Assembly: GCA_900768045.1 (NCBI GenBank)
Contig: CAAGBL010000006.1
Location: 1 to 37,397 of the forward strand
Length of the DNA: 37,397 nucleotides
DNA from: an uncultured Alistipes sp.
GTDB taxonomy: Bacteria > Bacteroidota > Bacteroidia > Bacteroidales > Rikenellaceae
Reading direction: 5' to 3'
In this document: one piece after another, positions 7,234-15,816 of the stretch
How positions within the stretch are numbered: position 1 is the first letter of the stretch
Layout: each line of letters opens with the position of its first letter
Translations under genes and position numbers: made by a program
Notes under the pieces: model-generated
What the model was told of the DNA's origin: nothing
Database searches by the model: none
Seen by the model: the letters and a program-made list of their open reading frames with translations, nothing else

Positions 7234-7668
7234 ATGGTAGCAATCAAGCGTATAGTATCGTTGGCGCTCATTGCCACTACGCTAATGACGATTAGCTGTG
7301 GTGGCAATACAAGCACAAAAAACAAAACGGAGCTACCCTACCAAGGCATTGAGGCGATTATTCGTACCGACTCGGTAACTGAAGTTTTGATTGAGCTTGG
7401 CGATATACCATACTCAGCATTAGCCACTAAGTCGATACGACTACACAACCCTACTGACACTCCCCTATCACTCCTTGAGTACAAGGCTACATGCCGTTGT
7501 ACATGGATTGATTTGCCGACAGCGCCAATCCCTGCTGGCGAATATGGCGAGGCAGAGTTGGTGTTTGACAGCCGTGGCGAACGTGGCTCGGTAGGCAACT
7601 ACATCGACATCAAGACATCGGATTCACGTTGCCACATAGGTATTTGGATTAGTGCAGATGTAAAATAG
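7234..7668 (+). CDS. DUF1573 family lipoprotein
   Basis: A 144-residue exported protein of unknown function. The signal peptide ends in the lipobox TISC with the lipidated Cys22. The mature part is a single immunoglobulin-like beta domain typical of DUF1573 (SIRLHNPTDTPLSLL, YKATCRCTWID, then AELVFDSRGERGSVGNYI). The two cysteines of the CRC segment are a usual feature of the family. A longer frame from a TTG at 7168 overlaps nusB by 59 bases and lacks a signal peptide at its start, so ATG 7234 is preferred. Its position between nusB and yajC is conserved in Bacteroidales, but this does not reveal the function. Confidence 0.88.
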   Translation: MVAIKRIVSLALIATTLMTISCGGNTSTKNKTELPYQGIEAIIRTDSVTEVLIELGDIPYSALATKSIRLHNPTDTPLSLLEYKATCRCTWIDLPTAPIPAGEYGEAELVFDSRGERGSVGNYIDIKTSDSRCHIGIWISADVK

Positions 7669-7739
7669 ACTTTCGGCACAATATTTTATATAATTTAGCG
7701 TTACGCACACAAGTAAAATAAATTAAATATTTTTAGACT

Positions 7740-8162
7740 ATGAACTTACTTTTTATTTCTAACGAGGACGGCACTCAGGAGGTTGTAGCACAGGCTGTTG
7801 AGGCTACTGAGGCTCCTGCAACTACCACTGAGACTATTGCTGTTGAGGAGACTGCGGCAGAGGCTACTGAGGCTGCACCTGCAGGTGGTGGCATGTCATT
7901 CTGGCTTATGATCGTAGCTATGATCGCTATCATGTACTTCTTCATGTGGCGTCCAGAGTCAAAGCGTCGTAAGCAGATGGAGAACTTCCGCAACAACCTT
8001 AAGAAGGGCGACAAGATCATCACTGCTGGTGGTATCTACGGCACTGTTAAGGAGATTCAGCCAACAAGCCTTCTTATCGAGGTTGATAGCAACGTAACAT
8101 TGCGCATTGACAAGAACATGGTTGCTGCATCACCTGAGATGATGAACGCCGCTCAGAAGTAA
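7740..8162 (+). CDS. yajC: Sec translocon accessory subunit YajC
   Basis: YajC associates with SecDF in the inner membrane and supports protein export. The 140-residue product has one transmembrane helix at about 53-70 (SFWLMIVAMIAIMYFFMWRP) followed by the family's cytoplasmic domain (FRNNLKKGDKIITAGGIYG, then VDSNVTLRID). Unusually, about 50 residues rich in Ala, Thr and Glu precede the helix; most YajC proteins have a much shorter N-terminus. An internal ATG just before the helix (codon 52) could be an alternative start, but the whole region is open and in frame. It is the last gene of the nusB operon and is followed by a strong terminator. Confidence 0.95.
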   Translation: MNLLFISNEDGTQEVVAQAVEATEAPATTTETIAVEETAAEATEAAPAGGGMSFWLMIVAMIAIMYFFMWRPESKRRKQMENFRNNLKKGDKIITAGGIYGTVKEIQPTSLLIEVDSNVTLRIDKNMVAASPEMMNAAQK

Positions 8163-8180
8163 TCGAGCAACGATAAACAA

Positions 8181-8215
8181 AAAATAAGTTGTCCGCAAGA
8201 CAACTTATTTTTTTT
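8181..8215. terminator. Bidirectional terminator between yajC and the hexosaminidase gene
   Basis: A 13-base-pair stem AAAATAAGTTGTC/GACAACTTATTTT encloses loop CGCAA. It has a T tract on the plus side and an A tract on the other, so it can serve both convergent genes. Confidence 0.92.
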
Positions 8216-8227
8216 ATCTACCCTACT

Positions 8228-10387
8228 CTATAGTCGTGGCCAAATTATTGGTGGCTGAATCGATACGTACTTAGCGCCATTACCCTGTGAGCTACACACC
8301 AAGCGAACAGCCTTAATTGGGTGTGGCGGATTATCTATGATGTACATGCCATTCTGCAAGTCGCCCACCGGCACAAACGTTTTGCCATCGTAGCTAACCT
8401 CGGCATATCCCTGCTCAAAGATAAAGCGTGGGAGCTGGAAGTTACCCGTAGCTATCTGCATGCGACGACAATCTACCGCCTGAGCAAATGTAAACTGAAT
8501 CCAGTCACCCACATCACAAGTACGGGCAGTGCGTGCCAAGCGGCCATACTCCTGTGCTTTGGCAAATGTCATCGTTGAGTGCTGAGGCATCGACGATGTA
8601 AGCGTAAACTGAGGCTTTAGCGTGCGGAAGTAACCCTCTACCGCAGCCTCGGGCGATAAGGCAGAGCCTCGGCGTGCTACAAACACATATCGCTCGGGCT
8701 TAGTGGTTGCAATAGGCTTAGTATACACCTCACCCACGTTGTTAACAATATCTTGCACATATATTGTTGATCCATCATCGCTCTGAGCGCTAAGCACACC
8801 ATTTTCGAACGTAACCTTAGGAGGCACAAGACGATAGGCAACACCCATAGCATCTAAGCGAGCATAGTGCTCTATCATCTGCTTATAAAAAGCATCCTTG
8901 TCACGGCTATTGCTACTCACCCAAGCAATCTCCGCCAACGACAACACACGAGGGAATGTCTGATAGTGCAAGAAGTCCGCATTCTCGGGCGTGCGTGAAG
9001 CGTATGCCTCACTAAAGAACGACGCCTCGAAGCCCACAACATTTTTTTGTTCCTCAGCACTAAATCCGAGCGATGTGAGCGTAACGCCATATGTCTTGCT
9101 CCAGTCGAATATTGCCGCCCAGTCGTGACCAGGCTCACGCTTCGACTGCTTCATATCGAAGTAGAAGTATTGCCCTGGCATAACAATCGTCTTGTAGCCT
9201 TTGGCTGCCGACAGTTTGCACTCCTTAATACCCATCCAGCCAAATACCAACGTATTCGCAGGAAGCTTACCGCCATCTATAGCCTCATTCCACACTGCGG
9301 GCTGCTTACCATACTCAGCGAGCATATCCGAGATACGACGCATGAAGTATGCTTGTAGCTGCTCGGGGTTAGTATATCCGAGCTTAGCCATAAGCGCCAA
9401 GCAGTCGGGGCAACGCTTCCACTGCGATGTCTCCACCTCGTCGCCGCCAATATGGATATACTTTGTGTCGAACACCTGGCACACCTCTCTAATAATGTCA
9501 CGCAAAAGCGTATAGTTACTCTCCTTCGCTGCGCAGAATGCCGAGCGGGTGTCGTAGCCAAACGTATCATCAAGATTTGGGGTATAGTTGCACAATATTT
9601 CGGGGTGCATCGACGCCATGGCAAGGCTATGTCCTGGCAGGTCAATCTCGGGTATTACCTCGATGTTGCGCACCTTGGCGTAGGCGATAATCTCACGCAT
9701 ATCTGCCTGTGTGTAGTAGCCACCCCACTTCTCAGTCCACTTACCATAGCGTGGCCATATAGGGCTGTCGCCACCACGGAAGCCACCAACCATAGCAAGC
9801 TCAGGGTGCGACTTTATCTCCAGGCGCCACGCCTCGTCGTCGGTAAGATGCAGACGTAGCTTATTAATCTTGTGGTATGCCAACAGGTCGACATACTCCA
9901 TTATCGCCTCCTTAGTAATCCACGTGCGACACACATCGAGCATAAAGCCTCGATATTTATACTTCGGAGCATCTTCCACCTCGCAACAAGCAACCGTTGC
10001 GGGAAATGTCAAGTTCTTATAAACATCGGCTGGCAACAACTGCATAAACGTAGCTACGCCATTAAACACACCACCATAATCACCACCCGATATCTCTACC
10101 CTATCCGCCATTACACTTAGTCGATACTCCTCCGACTTAAGCGCCGTGTCGAGCTTAAGCACAATATCTCCCTTGGTGTCCGCCTCCACGTTTAGGTGCT
10201 CAGCGAGGTAGTTGGCAAGGGGTATTAGCATAGCTGACGACGTAGCAACAGAATGCGACGGCAAAAGCCTAAACTCGCCCTCGCAAGCAATATATGATTT
10301 GGGTGTTGGTATGATTGCGTGGTTAGCCTCGACCACACATGCGCACATCATAGCCACTCCTACAAGTAGAATGCTTCGTAGTCTCAT
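8228..10387 (-). CDS. Exported beta-N-acetylhexosaminidase (GH20)
   Basis: Removes terminal beta-linked GlcNAc or GalNAc from glycans, probably in the periplasm. The 719-residue protein has a signal peptide (about 1-21; the MMCAC segment could also be a poor lipobox). A GH20b-type domain spans about 25-145 and the GH20 barrel about 145-500, with the catalytic pair Asp316-Glu317 in IHIGGDEVETSQW; barrel motifs GFMLDVCR, NIEVIPEIDLPGH and LSLAEIAW are present. The C-terminus (about 590-719) is a beta-rich module with DGKTFVPVGDL and RLVCSSQGN, resembling F5/8-type carbohydrate-binding domains. It stands alone between two terminators. A -7-like TAAATTTG lies 16 bases before the start. Gut Bacteroidales use such enzymes on mucin or host N-glycans. 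Confidence 0.95.
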   Translation of the reverse strand: MRLRSILLVGVAMMCACVVEANHAIIPTPKSYIACEGEFRLLPSHSVATSSAMLIPLANYLAEHLNVEADTKGDIVLKLDTALKSEEYRLSVMADRVEISGGDYGGVFNGVATFMQLLPADVYKNLTFPATVACCEVEDAPKYKYRGFMLDVCRTWITKEAIMEYVDLLAYHKINKLRLHLTDDEAWRLEIKSHPELAMVGGFRGGDSPIWPRYGKWTEKWGGYYTQADMREIIAYAKVRNIEVIPEIDLPGHSLAMASMHPEILCNYTPNLDDTFGYDTRSAFCAAKESNYTLLRDIIREVCQVFDTKYIHIGGDEVETSQWKRCPDCLALMAKLGYTNPEQLQAYFMRRISDMLAEYGKQPAVWNEAIDGGKLPANTLVFGWMGIKECKLSAAKGYKTIVMPGQYFYFDMKQSKREPGHDWAAIFDWSKTYGVTLTSLGFSAEEQKNVVGFEASFFSEAYASRTPENADFLHYQTFPRVLSLAEIAWVSSNSRDKDAFYKQMIEHYARLDAMGVAYRLVPPKVTFENGVLSAQSDDGSTIYVQDIVNNVGEVYTKPIATTKPERYVFVARRGSALSPEAAVEGYFRTLKPQFTLTSSMPQHSTMTFAKAQEYGRLARTARTCDVGDWIQFTFAQAVDCRRMQIATGNFQLPRFIFEQGYAEVSYDGKTFVPVGDLQNGMYIIDNPPHPIKAVRLVCSSQGNGAKYVSIQPPIIWPRL

Positions 10388-10402
10388 AGTAGATAATTTT
10401 TA

Positions 10403-10410
10403 CAAATTTA
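10403..10410 (-). promoter_or_regulatory. Possible -7 element of the hexosaminidase gene
   Basis: TAAATTTG on the minus strand lies 16 bases before the start codon. A TTTG lies only 12 bases further upstream, too close for a canonical -33, so support is partial. Confidence 0.35.
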
Positions 10411-10444
10411 CACAAAAATTATCAAATGTCATATACCCATATAT

Positions 10445-10476
10445 AAAAAGGAGGGTAACACAACTGGTTACCCTCC
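10445..10476 (-). terminator. Terminator of the nuclease/TonB receptor operon
   Basis: GGAGGGTAAC (10450-10459) pairs with GTTACCCTCC (10467-10476) around a 7-base loop. On the minus strand it is followed by TTTTT, closing the five-gene operon before the hexosaminidase promoter region. Confidence 0.85.
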
Positions 10477-10502
10477 TCAAAGTTTTTTTGAGCACTTATC
10501 TA

Positions 10503-11780
10503 TTAATGATACTCGCTCTCGCCCTCCTCGTCAATCCAAGGCACTGTCTTCATGTCCTCGGTTGTGAGCTGAGCAACCTGCTCGTCGGTGAGCAATGCTG
10601 CCTCGCCATTCTCGAACTCGAGGTCTGAGTAGCTGCTAATTGAGAGCTGGTATGAAGCCCAGTCATCTGCATTAGCCTTGTAGTCTGACTTCTGCGCATA
10701 GATACCGTAGATAGCAGTGATTGTTGCCTTCTCACCGTCCTTACATACGTTGCGACGTGCAAAGCGTGAGTAGCCACTTGTACGCAAAGCGTATACGCCA
10801 TTTGCTGAAGAGATAGTAGCTGTTGTATCGTAAGCGAAGAGCACTGAGCCATACAAGCTACGGCCAGTTACCTCCTCCTTGAATGCCCAATGATACCAGC
10901 CCTTAGATACTGTTGGACGTGGGTCGCTATACAACCAGCTTGGATAGATATTGTCATACTGACCATTCTTTAGCGCAGGGTTAGTTACGCCATTCTGGTT
11001 AGGCACACCAGCATAGCGGCACTCGAGGCCCTCGAAACGCATCAATCGGCCGAACATCATCTCACGTTGAACCATCTCGAACGAGCTACCATCAGATGCC
11101 TGCATAGTAACCTTGTTTGGAGCAAACACCTCGACATAGTTATCAGGTGTTACGGTAATGATATCAACAGACTTAGGATCGCTCTTCCAATCTGCATAAG
11201 TACCCACCTTAAGTTCAGTCTTCTCGCCAGCAAATACGTGCTTATCAACGATGCTCTGAAGCTCGAGGTTAGAATTAGCGTAGAACTTGTGGTCGCCAGC
11301 CTTGTTGTAAGACTCTGATGGAGCACCACCCAACGATAGCATCATACGGTAGTTACCCAAGTACAAGCCCTCAAGGCGCACATAAACCCATGTACTCTTC
11401 TTATACTTAAGACCCACGTTATTGTTTAACTTAAGCTCAATACCTGAGGTCTCGTCCTGAATATGGAGCGACTTATAGATATTACCCTCAGTATCATCAG
11501 AGATAACCTTACCCTTGATATATACGTCACGGCCAACGAATATATCCTCGCCAACGAGCTTATATATTGTGTTGTTCCAACCGCCGTTAACACCAGTGTT
11601 GCTAATTGGGCCAAAGGCATTCTTTAGCTCAGCGATGGTGATGTGCTCAGCATCAGGAAACATCTGCTCGAACGATGCATCATCAACCAAAGGAAGAACC
11701 TCTACATCGTTAAACTTCTCATAACAGCCAACCGCCAAGATTGCAGCGGCAAGAAGTGTAAAAATCTTTGTAATTTTCAT
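10503..11780 (-). CDS. DUF5689 domain lipoprotein
   Basis: A 425-residue lipoprotein with signal peptide and lipobox AVGC (Cys19). Residues about 45-260 match DUF5689: an opening ITIAELKNAF, then VGRDVYIKGKVISDDTEGN, SLHIQDETSGIELKL and WVYVRLEGLYLGNYRMMLSL. These strands resemble an OB-like fold as found in nucleic-acid-binding modules. The C-terminal part (about 290-425) is a further beta-rich region of unknown type. It starts 21 bases after the TonB-dependent receptor and is the last gene of the operon. It occupies the place that a SusD protein has in glycan loci, so a surface ligand-binding partner of the receptor is inferred, not shown. Confidence 0.85.
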   Translation of the reverse strand: MKITKIFTLLAAAILAVGCYEKFNDVEVLPLVDDASFEQMFPDAEHITIAELKNAFGPISNTGVNGGWNNTIYKLVGEDIFVGRDVYIKGKVISDDTEGNIYKSLHIQDETSGIELKLNNNVGLKYKKSTWVYVRLEGLYLGNYRMMLSLGGAPSESYNKAGDHKFYANSNLELQSIVDKHVFAGEKTELKVGTYADWKSDPKSVDIITVTPDNYVEVFAPNKVTMQASDGSSFEMVQREMMFGRLMRFEGLECRYAGVPNQNGVTNPALKNGQYDNIYPSWLYSDPRPTVSKGWYHWAFKEEVTGRSLYGSVLFAYDTTATISSANGVYALRTSGYSRFARRNVCKDGEKATITAIYGIYAQKSDYKANADDWASYQLSISSYSDLEFENGEAALLTDEQVAQLTTEDMKTVPWIDEEGESEYH

Positions 11781-11801
11781 AGTATCTTAAATCTTTAGCT
11801 G

Positions 11802-14726
11802 TTAGAAACGGAAGTAAACATTAAGATAGTAGTTCAAGCCATTCATATAGAAATACTTCGAGTCGAAACGAGAGTATGTCGTAGGCTTCTTAAGAATCTT
11901 CAACTCGCCATCGTTGTCAGGGAAGATGATAGGATCAGAGAGCTTGTTGAGTCGCATCTGCTCGTAACCACCTGTACGAATTGTCTGGTTGTTAAGAATG
12001 TTGTTTACCTGAAGGCTGAAGCCAAGAGTATACTTATACTTAATACGCCAGTTCTTACCAATGCTTGCGCTAAGAGTGTATGCACGACCAAGCTCCTCCT
12101 GCTGACGAATCTCGTCGATAACAGACATCACGGTTGCCTTCTGACGACCTGTCTCGAGGTTGTTGTAGTCGTAGATACGCTTAATCTCATCAGCGAGATA
12201 CTTAGTACGATACATTGGGTTCATCGACAAGTACAAGCGGTCGTAGTAGTTGAAATCAAGAGTAGCATACCAGTTGTTAGGGCCACGGAAGTTAAGACCT
12301 ACGTTAATAGCTGTCTGAGGTGTGCTCTCAACCTTCATACCCTTCCACTCAACGATGCTATGAACAACATCAGTTGCCGAGTTATCAATCATCTGAGTAA
12401 ACTTAGGGTTAGATGTGTAACGGTAGTCGCCAAGGCTCACAGCACTCTGGAACGACAAGCCCCAAGCGATAGGCACGCTAAGACCGAGCTCAACACCCAT
12501 ATAGCGTTTGTCGATACCCGACATTGCGAAGTTTGTGAACGAGCCCTGAGTATCGTCGTAGAACGAGATAACCTTCGACTGGTCGTACATCTGGGTATAG
12601 TATGCCGACACACGAGCACGAACCCAAGGTGTATTGAGGTTGTAAGTAAAGTCAGCACCATAAATCTTCTCTGGCGAAAGACCTGGAGTAATCTGGTTAC
12701 GTGTACGTGCCGATACGAATGCGTTGTTGAATGTAGGAGCATTCTGCATAGCCACGGCATTCAAGGCAATAGAGTGAGCACCTGAGAAGCGGTAGCTGAG
12801 GTTTGCCTTTGCCTTATATGTAAGGTTGTTAATCTTATCTGAGTTGCCAAACGATGTCTTACCCTTATCGCCACCGGCATTCTCATTTAGGAAAAGACCC
12901 TTCTCCCAAAGGCCCTGACGCCACATGCTTGATACACCAACCTCGGCACCAAGGTCAGCAGTGAAGCCTCCAGCCTTAACCTCGTATGCAGCCCAAAGCT
13001 GGCCCTGACGCACGTGAGCGTAGTAGTCATAGTTATACTTGTCGCCCTCCTTTACTGCCTGAGCCTTACCGTGCTCACGGTAATATGCCATGTTGTTCTG
13101 GTAAGCAAGGTCATTGCTACCGAAATCACGCTCAGCAAACTTATCTACGTCCAACCAGTAGTCGCCACCAAGCAAGTCCTTAACCTCGCTATAGTACTCT
13201 GTGCGGTTAACACGTGCACGAATACCTGCTGTAAGCTTCGAGCCACCACGGAATACATGGTTGAGCTGAGCAGCGAAGTTATAGTCGAGCTGGTCGGTGT
13301 GACGCTCCTCAATCATGGCGTATGCACGGTGGCCATCGCCATAACGTGGATCAACATCACCACGCTTATTATCACGGATAAGACCATCAAAGTCGATATA
13401 ACCTGTCCAGTTCTGCATGAACTCTCGATACTTCAATTTATCGGTCTCGAGGTCTGTCTCAGTAAATGGAAGATTCTCATCGTTGTTCTCAGCAAACTTA
13501 TTTAGGCGCAAACGACGCTCGTAGCGGTCGCCATAGTACGATGGTAATCGACGGTAGTAGTCAGGACGTGGATCCTCACCCTGATACCATGTCAACGCTG
13601 AGTAGCCGTTGTAACCAAAGCGAAGTGATGTAGCCACAGAGAGTGATGTGCGCTCTGCAATCTGCCAGTTGTAGTTGAGCATAGCAATAGGCTCATGCAT
13701 GTCACGCACACGTGAGTTACGCAACTCGCCATTCTGCAAACCTACGTTAGGGTTGTAGTAGTTGTCGCCCCAGAGGTCGTATGCCTCCTGAGTAGATGCC
13801 TGCTGAGCACCACGCTGCGTTGGCGCAGCCATGATAGTAGCAGAGAGGCGATGCTTGTTGTTAAATGCCTTCTCAGCAGAGAAGAAATATCCATAAGCAT
13901 TGTAGTATACGCCATCAACATAACCAGCACCACCCTGACGTGTAGAGAGTGTAAAGCCATACGACCAACCATTGTCGAGCTGACCAGATGCATAGCTTAC
14001 CATAGCACGGAAGCGGTATAGCTGAGTAGAGTTTACAACGCTTGCACGGAAGCCCTTACGGAGCTGTGAAGCACGTGCATTGATGTTTGTTGTACCAGCA
14101 ACACCACCCAAGCCGAAGTCCGACATACCAAGGCCTGAAGCAACCTCCTGGTTACGTGTAGCATCGTTCAAGCCGCTCCACAACGACCATGGGCCGTAGC
14201 TTGTGAGCGCATCGTTGAAGCGGATACCATTGAGGTAAACCTCCTCATACTGCGAGTCGTAACCACGATTCTTGAAGCGCATCTCCGAGAAGCGATACGA
14301 AGCAATGTTGTTAAACAAATCCTTAGATGCAGTAAGGACCGACTGCATAGCATTATTATCGCCCATAGACTCTGCCTCGGTGTCGAGCTCAGCAAATGCC
14401 GAGTCATCAACAACGACTGTCTCAGCAGGAATCATAACAACCTGCTGCATGTCGTGAACAAGCTCCTTAACACGCACCATGAGCTGGAGATCCTCAAAGT
14501 CCTGAGCTGTGAATATCATCTGGTACTGACCAGCTGCATAGCCTTCAACATAGAACTCTCCACTATTGTCAGTTGTTGCCACCTGAACGCCATCAACCAT
14601 AACCTTTACACCGCTAATTGGCTGACGGTCGTCACGAGACACAACTCTACCCTTCATACCTCCCGCTTGTGCGAAGGCACTAAGCGATAGAAGAGCGCAA
14701 ATTGCTGTTAGTAAAAATTTCTTCAT
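11802..14726 (-). CDS. TonB-dependent outer-membrane receptor with carboxypeptidase-regulatory-like N-domain
   Basis: A 974-residue outer-membrane transporter. The signal peptide ends near SAFA-Q. A CarboxypepD_reg-like beta domain follows (about 23-105, GRVVSRDDRQPISGVKVMVDG), then the plug domain (about 130-235, with EEVYLNGIRFND and GGVAGTTNINARAS). The 22-strand barrel runs to a C-terminal aromatic residue (YYLNVYFRF), as required for BAM insertion. It is not of the SusC type by its plug and no susD follows. It sits between a secreted nuclease-fold enzyme (15 bases upstream) and a DUF5689 lipoprotein (21 bases downstream), so the imported ligand may be oligonucleotides or nucleotides. That substrate is inferred from context only. 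Confidence 0.92.
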   Translation of the reverse strand: MKKFLLTAICALLSLSAFAQAGGMKGRVVSRDDRQPISGVKVMVDGVQVATTDNSGEFYVEGYAAGQYQMIFTAQDFEDLQLMVRVKELVHDMQQVVMIPAETVVVDDSAFAELDTEAESMGDNNAMQSVLTASKDLFNNIASYRFSEMRFKNRGYDSQYEEVYLNGIRFNDALTSYGPWSLWSGLNDATRNQEVASGLGMSDFGLGGVAGTTNINARASQLRKGFRASVVNSTQLYRFRAMVSYASGQLDNGWSYGFTLSTRQGGAGYVDGVYYNAYGYFFSAEKAFNNKHRLSATIMAAPTQRGAQQASTQEAYDLWGDNYYNPNVGLQNGELRNSRVRDMHEPIAMLNYNWQIAERTSLSVATSLRFGYNGYSALTWYQGEDPRPDYYRRLPSYYGDRYERRLRLNKFAENNDENLPFTETDLETDKLKYREFMQNWTGYIDFDGLIRDNKRGDVDPRYGDGHRAYAMIEERHTDQLDYNFAAQLNHVFRGGSKLTAGIRARVNRTEYYSEVKDLLGGDYWLDVDKFAERDFGSNDLAYQNNMAYYREHGKAQAVKEGDKYNYDYYAHVRQGQLWAAYEVKAGGFTADLGAEVGVSSMWRQGLWEKGLFLNENAGGDKGKTSFGNSDKINNLTYKAKANLSYRFSGAHSIALNAVAMQNAPTFNNAFVSARTRNQITPGLSPEKIYGADFTYNLNTPWVRARVSAYYTQMYDQSKVISFYDDTQGSFTNFAMSGIDKRYMGVELGLSVPIAWGLSFQSAVSLGDYRYTSNPKFTQMIDNSATDVVHSIVEWKGMKVESTPQTAINVGLNFRGPNNWYATLDFNYYDRLYLSMNPMYRTKYLADEIKRIYDYNNLETGRQKATVMSVIDEIRQQEELGRAYTLSASIGKNWRIKYKYTLGFSLQVNNILNNQTIRTGGYEQMRLNKLSDPIIFPDNDGELKILKKPTTYSRFDSKYFYMNGLNYYLNVYFRF

Positions 14727-14741
14727 ATAGTATATGTTTGA

Positions 14742-15773
14742 TTATTTGCCGATATAGATATATACGGGGAAGTGGTCGCTAAAACCATTCTGGAAGTTGT
14801 TCGTAACGAACGTACGCAATGGATAACCCTTGTACTGACCCTCTTGCTGAAGCATGTAAGGACGAGTGAAGATGTTACCATAGAACTTCTTACCCTTCAT
14901 CAAGCGAAGCTTGCCATAAGTACCGTTTACAAGATTCTCAGTAACGCAGATGTTGTCAAACAAATTCCAAGAGTCCTGATATGCCAATGTACCCAAGCCA
15001 GCCTTGAGCATCTGGTAGTAAGGGTTGAAGAAGTCGCCAGTCTGGAGCTCCTTAAGCTTACCCTTAGCGCCCATAACCTTCACCAAGCTAGCATCTGTAG
15101 CATCATCGTTGAAGTCGCCCATAACCACCACTTTTGTTGCAGGATTTTCCTTTAGCAACGAGTCCTTAATCTCACGAATCTGCTTTGCACATGCATCACG
15201 CTTAAACTGCGAAGCCTCCTTACCACCAAGGCGTGATGGCCAGTGCGACACGAGGAAGTAGAATGGCTCGCCCTCGATAGTACCCCACATAACCACAAGA
15301 TCACGAGTGCGGAAGTTTGGCAACTCGGGAACGTTAAGCTTGATGTTGTCTGAGCCCTCAAGTTTGAAGACATCGGCACGATACAAGAATGCTACATCTA
15401 CGCCACGAGCATCAGGCGAGTCGAAGTGACAAATGCGATACTTAGCACCTTTGAGTTTTGGCTGAGCAACAAAATCCTCCAACACGCTGCGGTTCTCAAT
15501 CTCCGACACACCAAGCACAATAGGATACTCCTTGTTGATAGCTGCCATGTCGAAAATAACACGCTCCATGTTTGAGAGCTTCTTCTGATACTTTGTCTCG
15601 TTCCACTTCTTAATGCCCTCAGGAGTAAACTCGTCGTCGTGAGTCTCTGGGTCATTGTAGATGTCGAAAAGGTTCTCAAAGTTCCAGAATGCCACCATGT
15701 ATGGCTTATCCTGCGCTACTACCGACGTAGCTGCAAGCGCCATAACAGATAGGATTAATAGAAATCTTTTCAT
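14742..15773 (-). CDS. Secreted endonuclease/exonuclease/phosphatase (EEP) family protein
   Basis: A 343-residue exported metal-dependent phosphodiesterase. A Sec signal peptide is cleaved near VVA-Q21. EEP motifs appear in order: FWNFENLFD (29-37), metal-binding glutamate in GVSEIEN (about 88-94), SHWPSR with His177, MGDFNDD (218-224), and the C-terminal FSDHFP with the catalytic Asp-His pair. Family members cleave DNA, RNA, phosphoinositides or sphingomyelin. The adjoining DRGH nuclease and OB-fold lipoproteins favour nucleic acid. No lipobox is seen, so it is probably periplasmic or released. It precedes the receptor gene by 15 bases. Confidence 0.9.
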   Translation of the reverse strand: MKRFLLILSVMALAATSVVAQDKPYMVAFWNFENLFDIYNDPETHDDEFTPEGIKKWNETKYQKKLSNMERVIFDMAAINKEYPIVLGVSEIENRSVLEDFVAQPKLKGAKYRICHFDSPDARGVDVAFLYRADVFKLEGSDNIKLNVPELPNFRTRDLVVMWGTIEGEPFYFLVSHWPSRLGGKEASQFKRDACAKQIREIKDSLLKENPATKVVVMGDFNDDATDASLVKVMGAKGKLKELQTGDFFNPYYQMLKAGLGTLAYQDSWNLFDNICVTENLVNGTYGKLRLMKGKKFYGNIFTRPYMLQQEGQYKGYPLRTFVTNNFQNGFSDHFPVYIYIGK

Positions 15774-15816
15774 TGTACTACTATATATTAAATTATTGTT
15801 TTGTCATTATTATCGA

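Noticed and set aside
10503..11780. SusD homologue as partner of the TonB receptor
   Set aside because: No SusD motifs or tetratricopeptide-like helices; the beta-rich pattern fits DUF5689 instead.
13014..13505. 163-codon plus-strand ORF opposite the TonB receptor
   Set aside because: It is antisense to a well-supported barrel-coding region, and its composition is that of a shadow frame.
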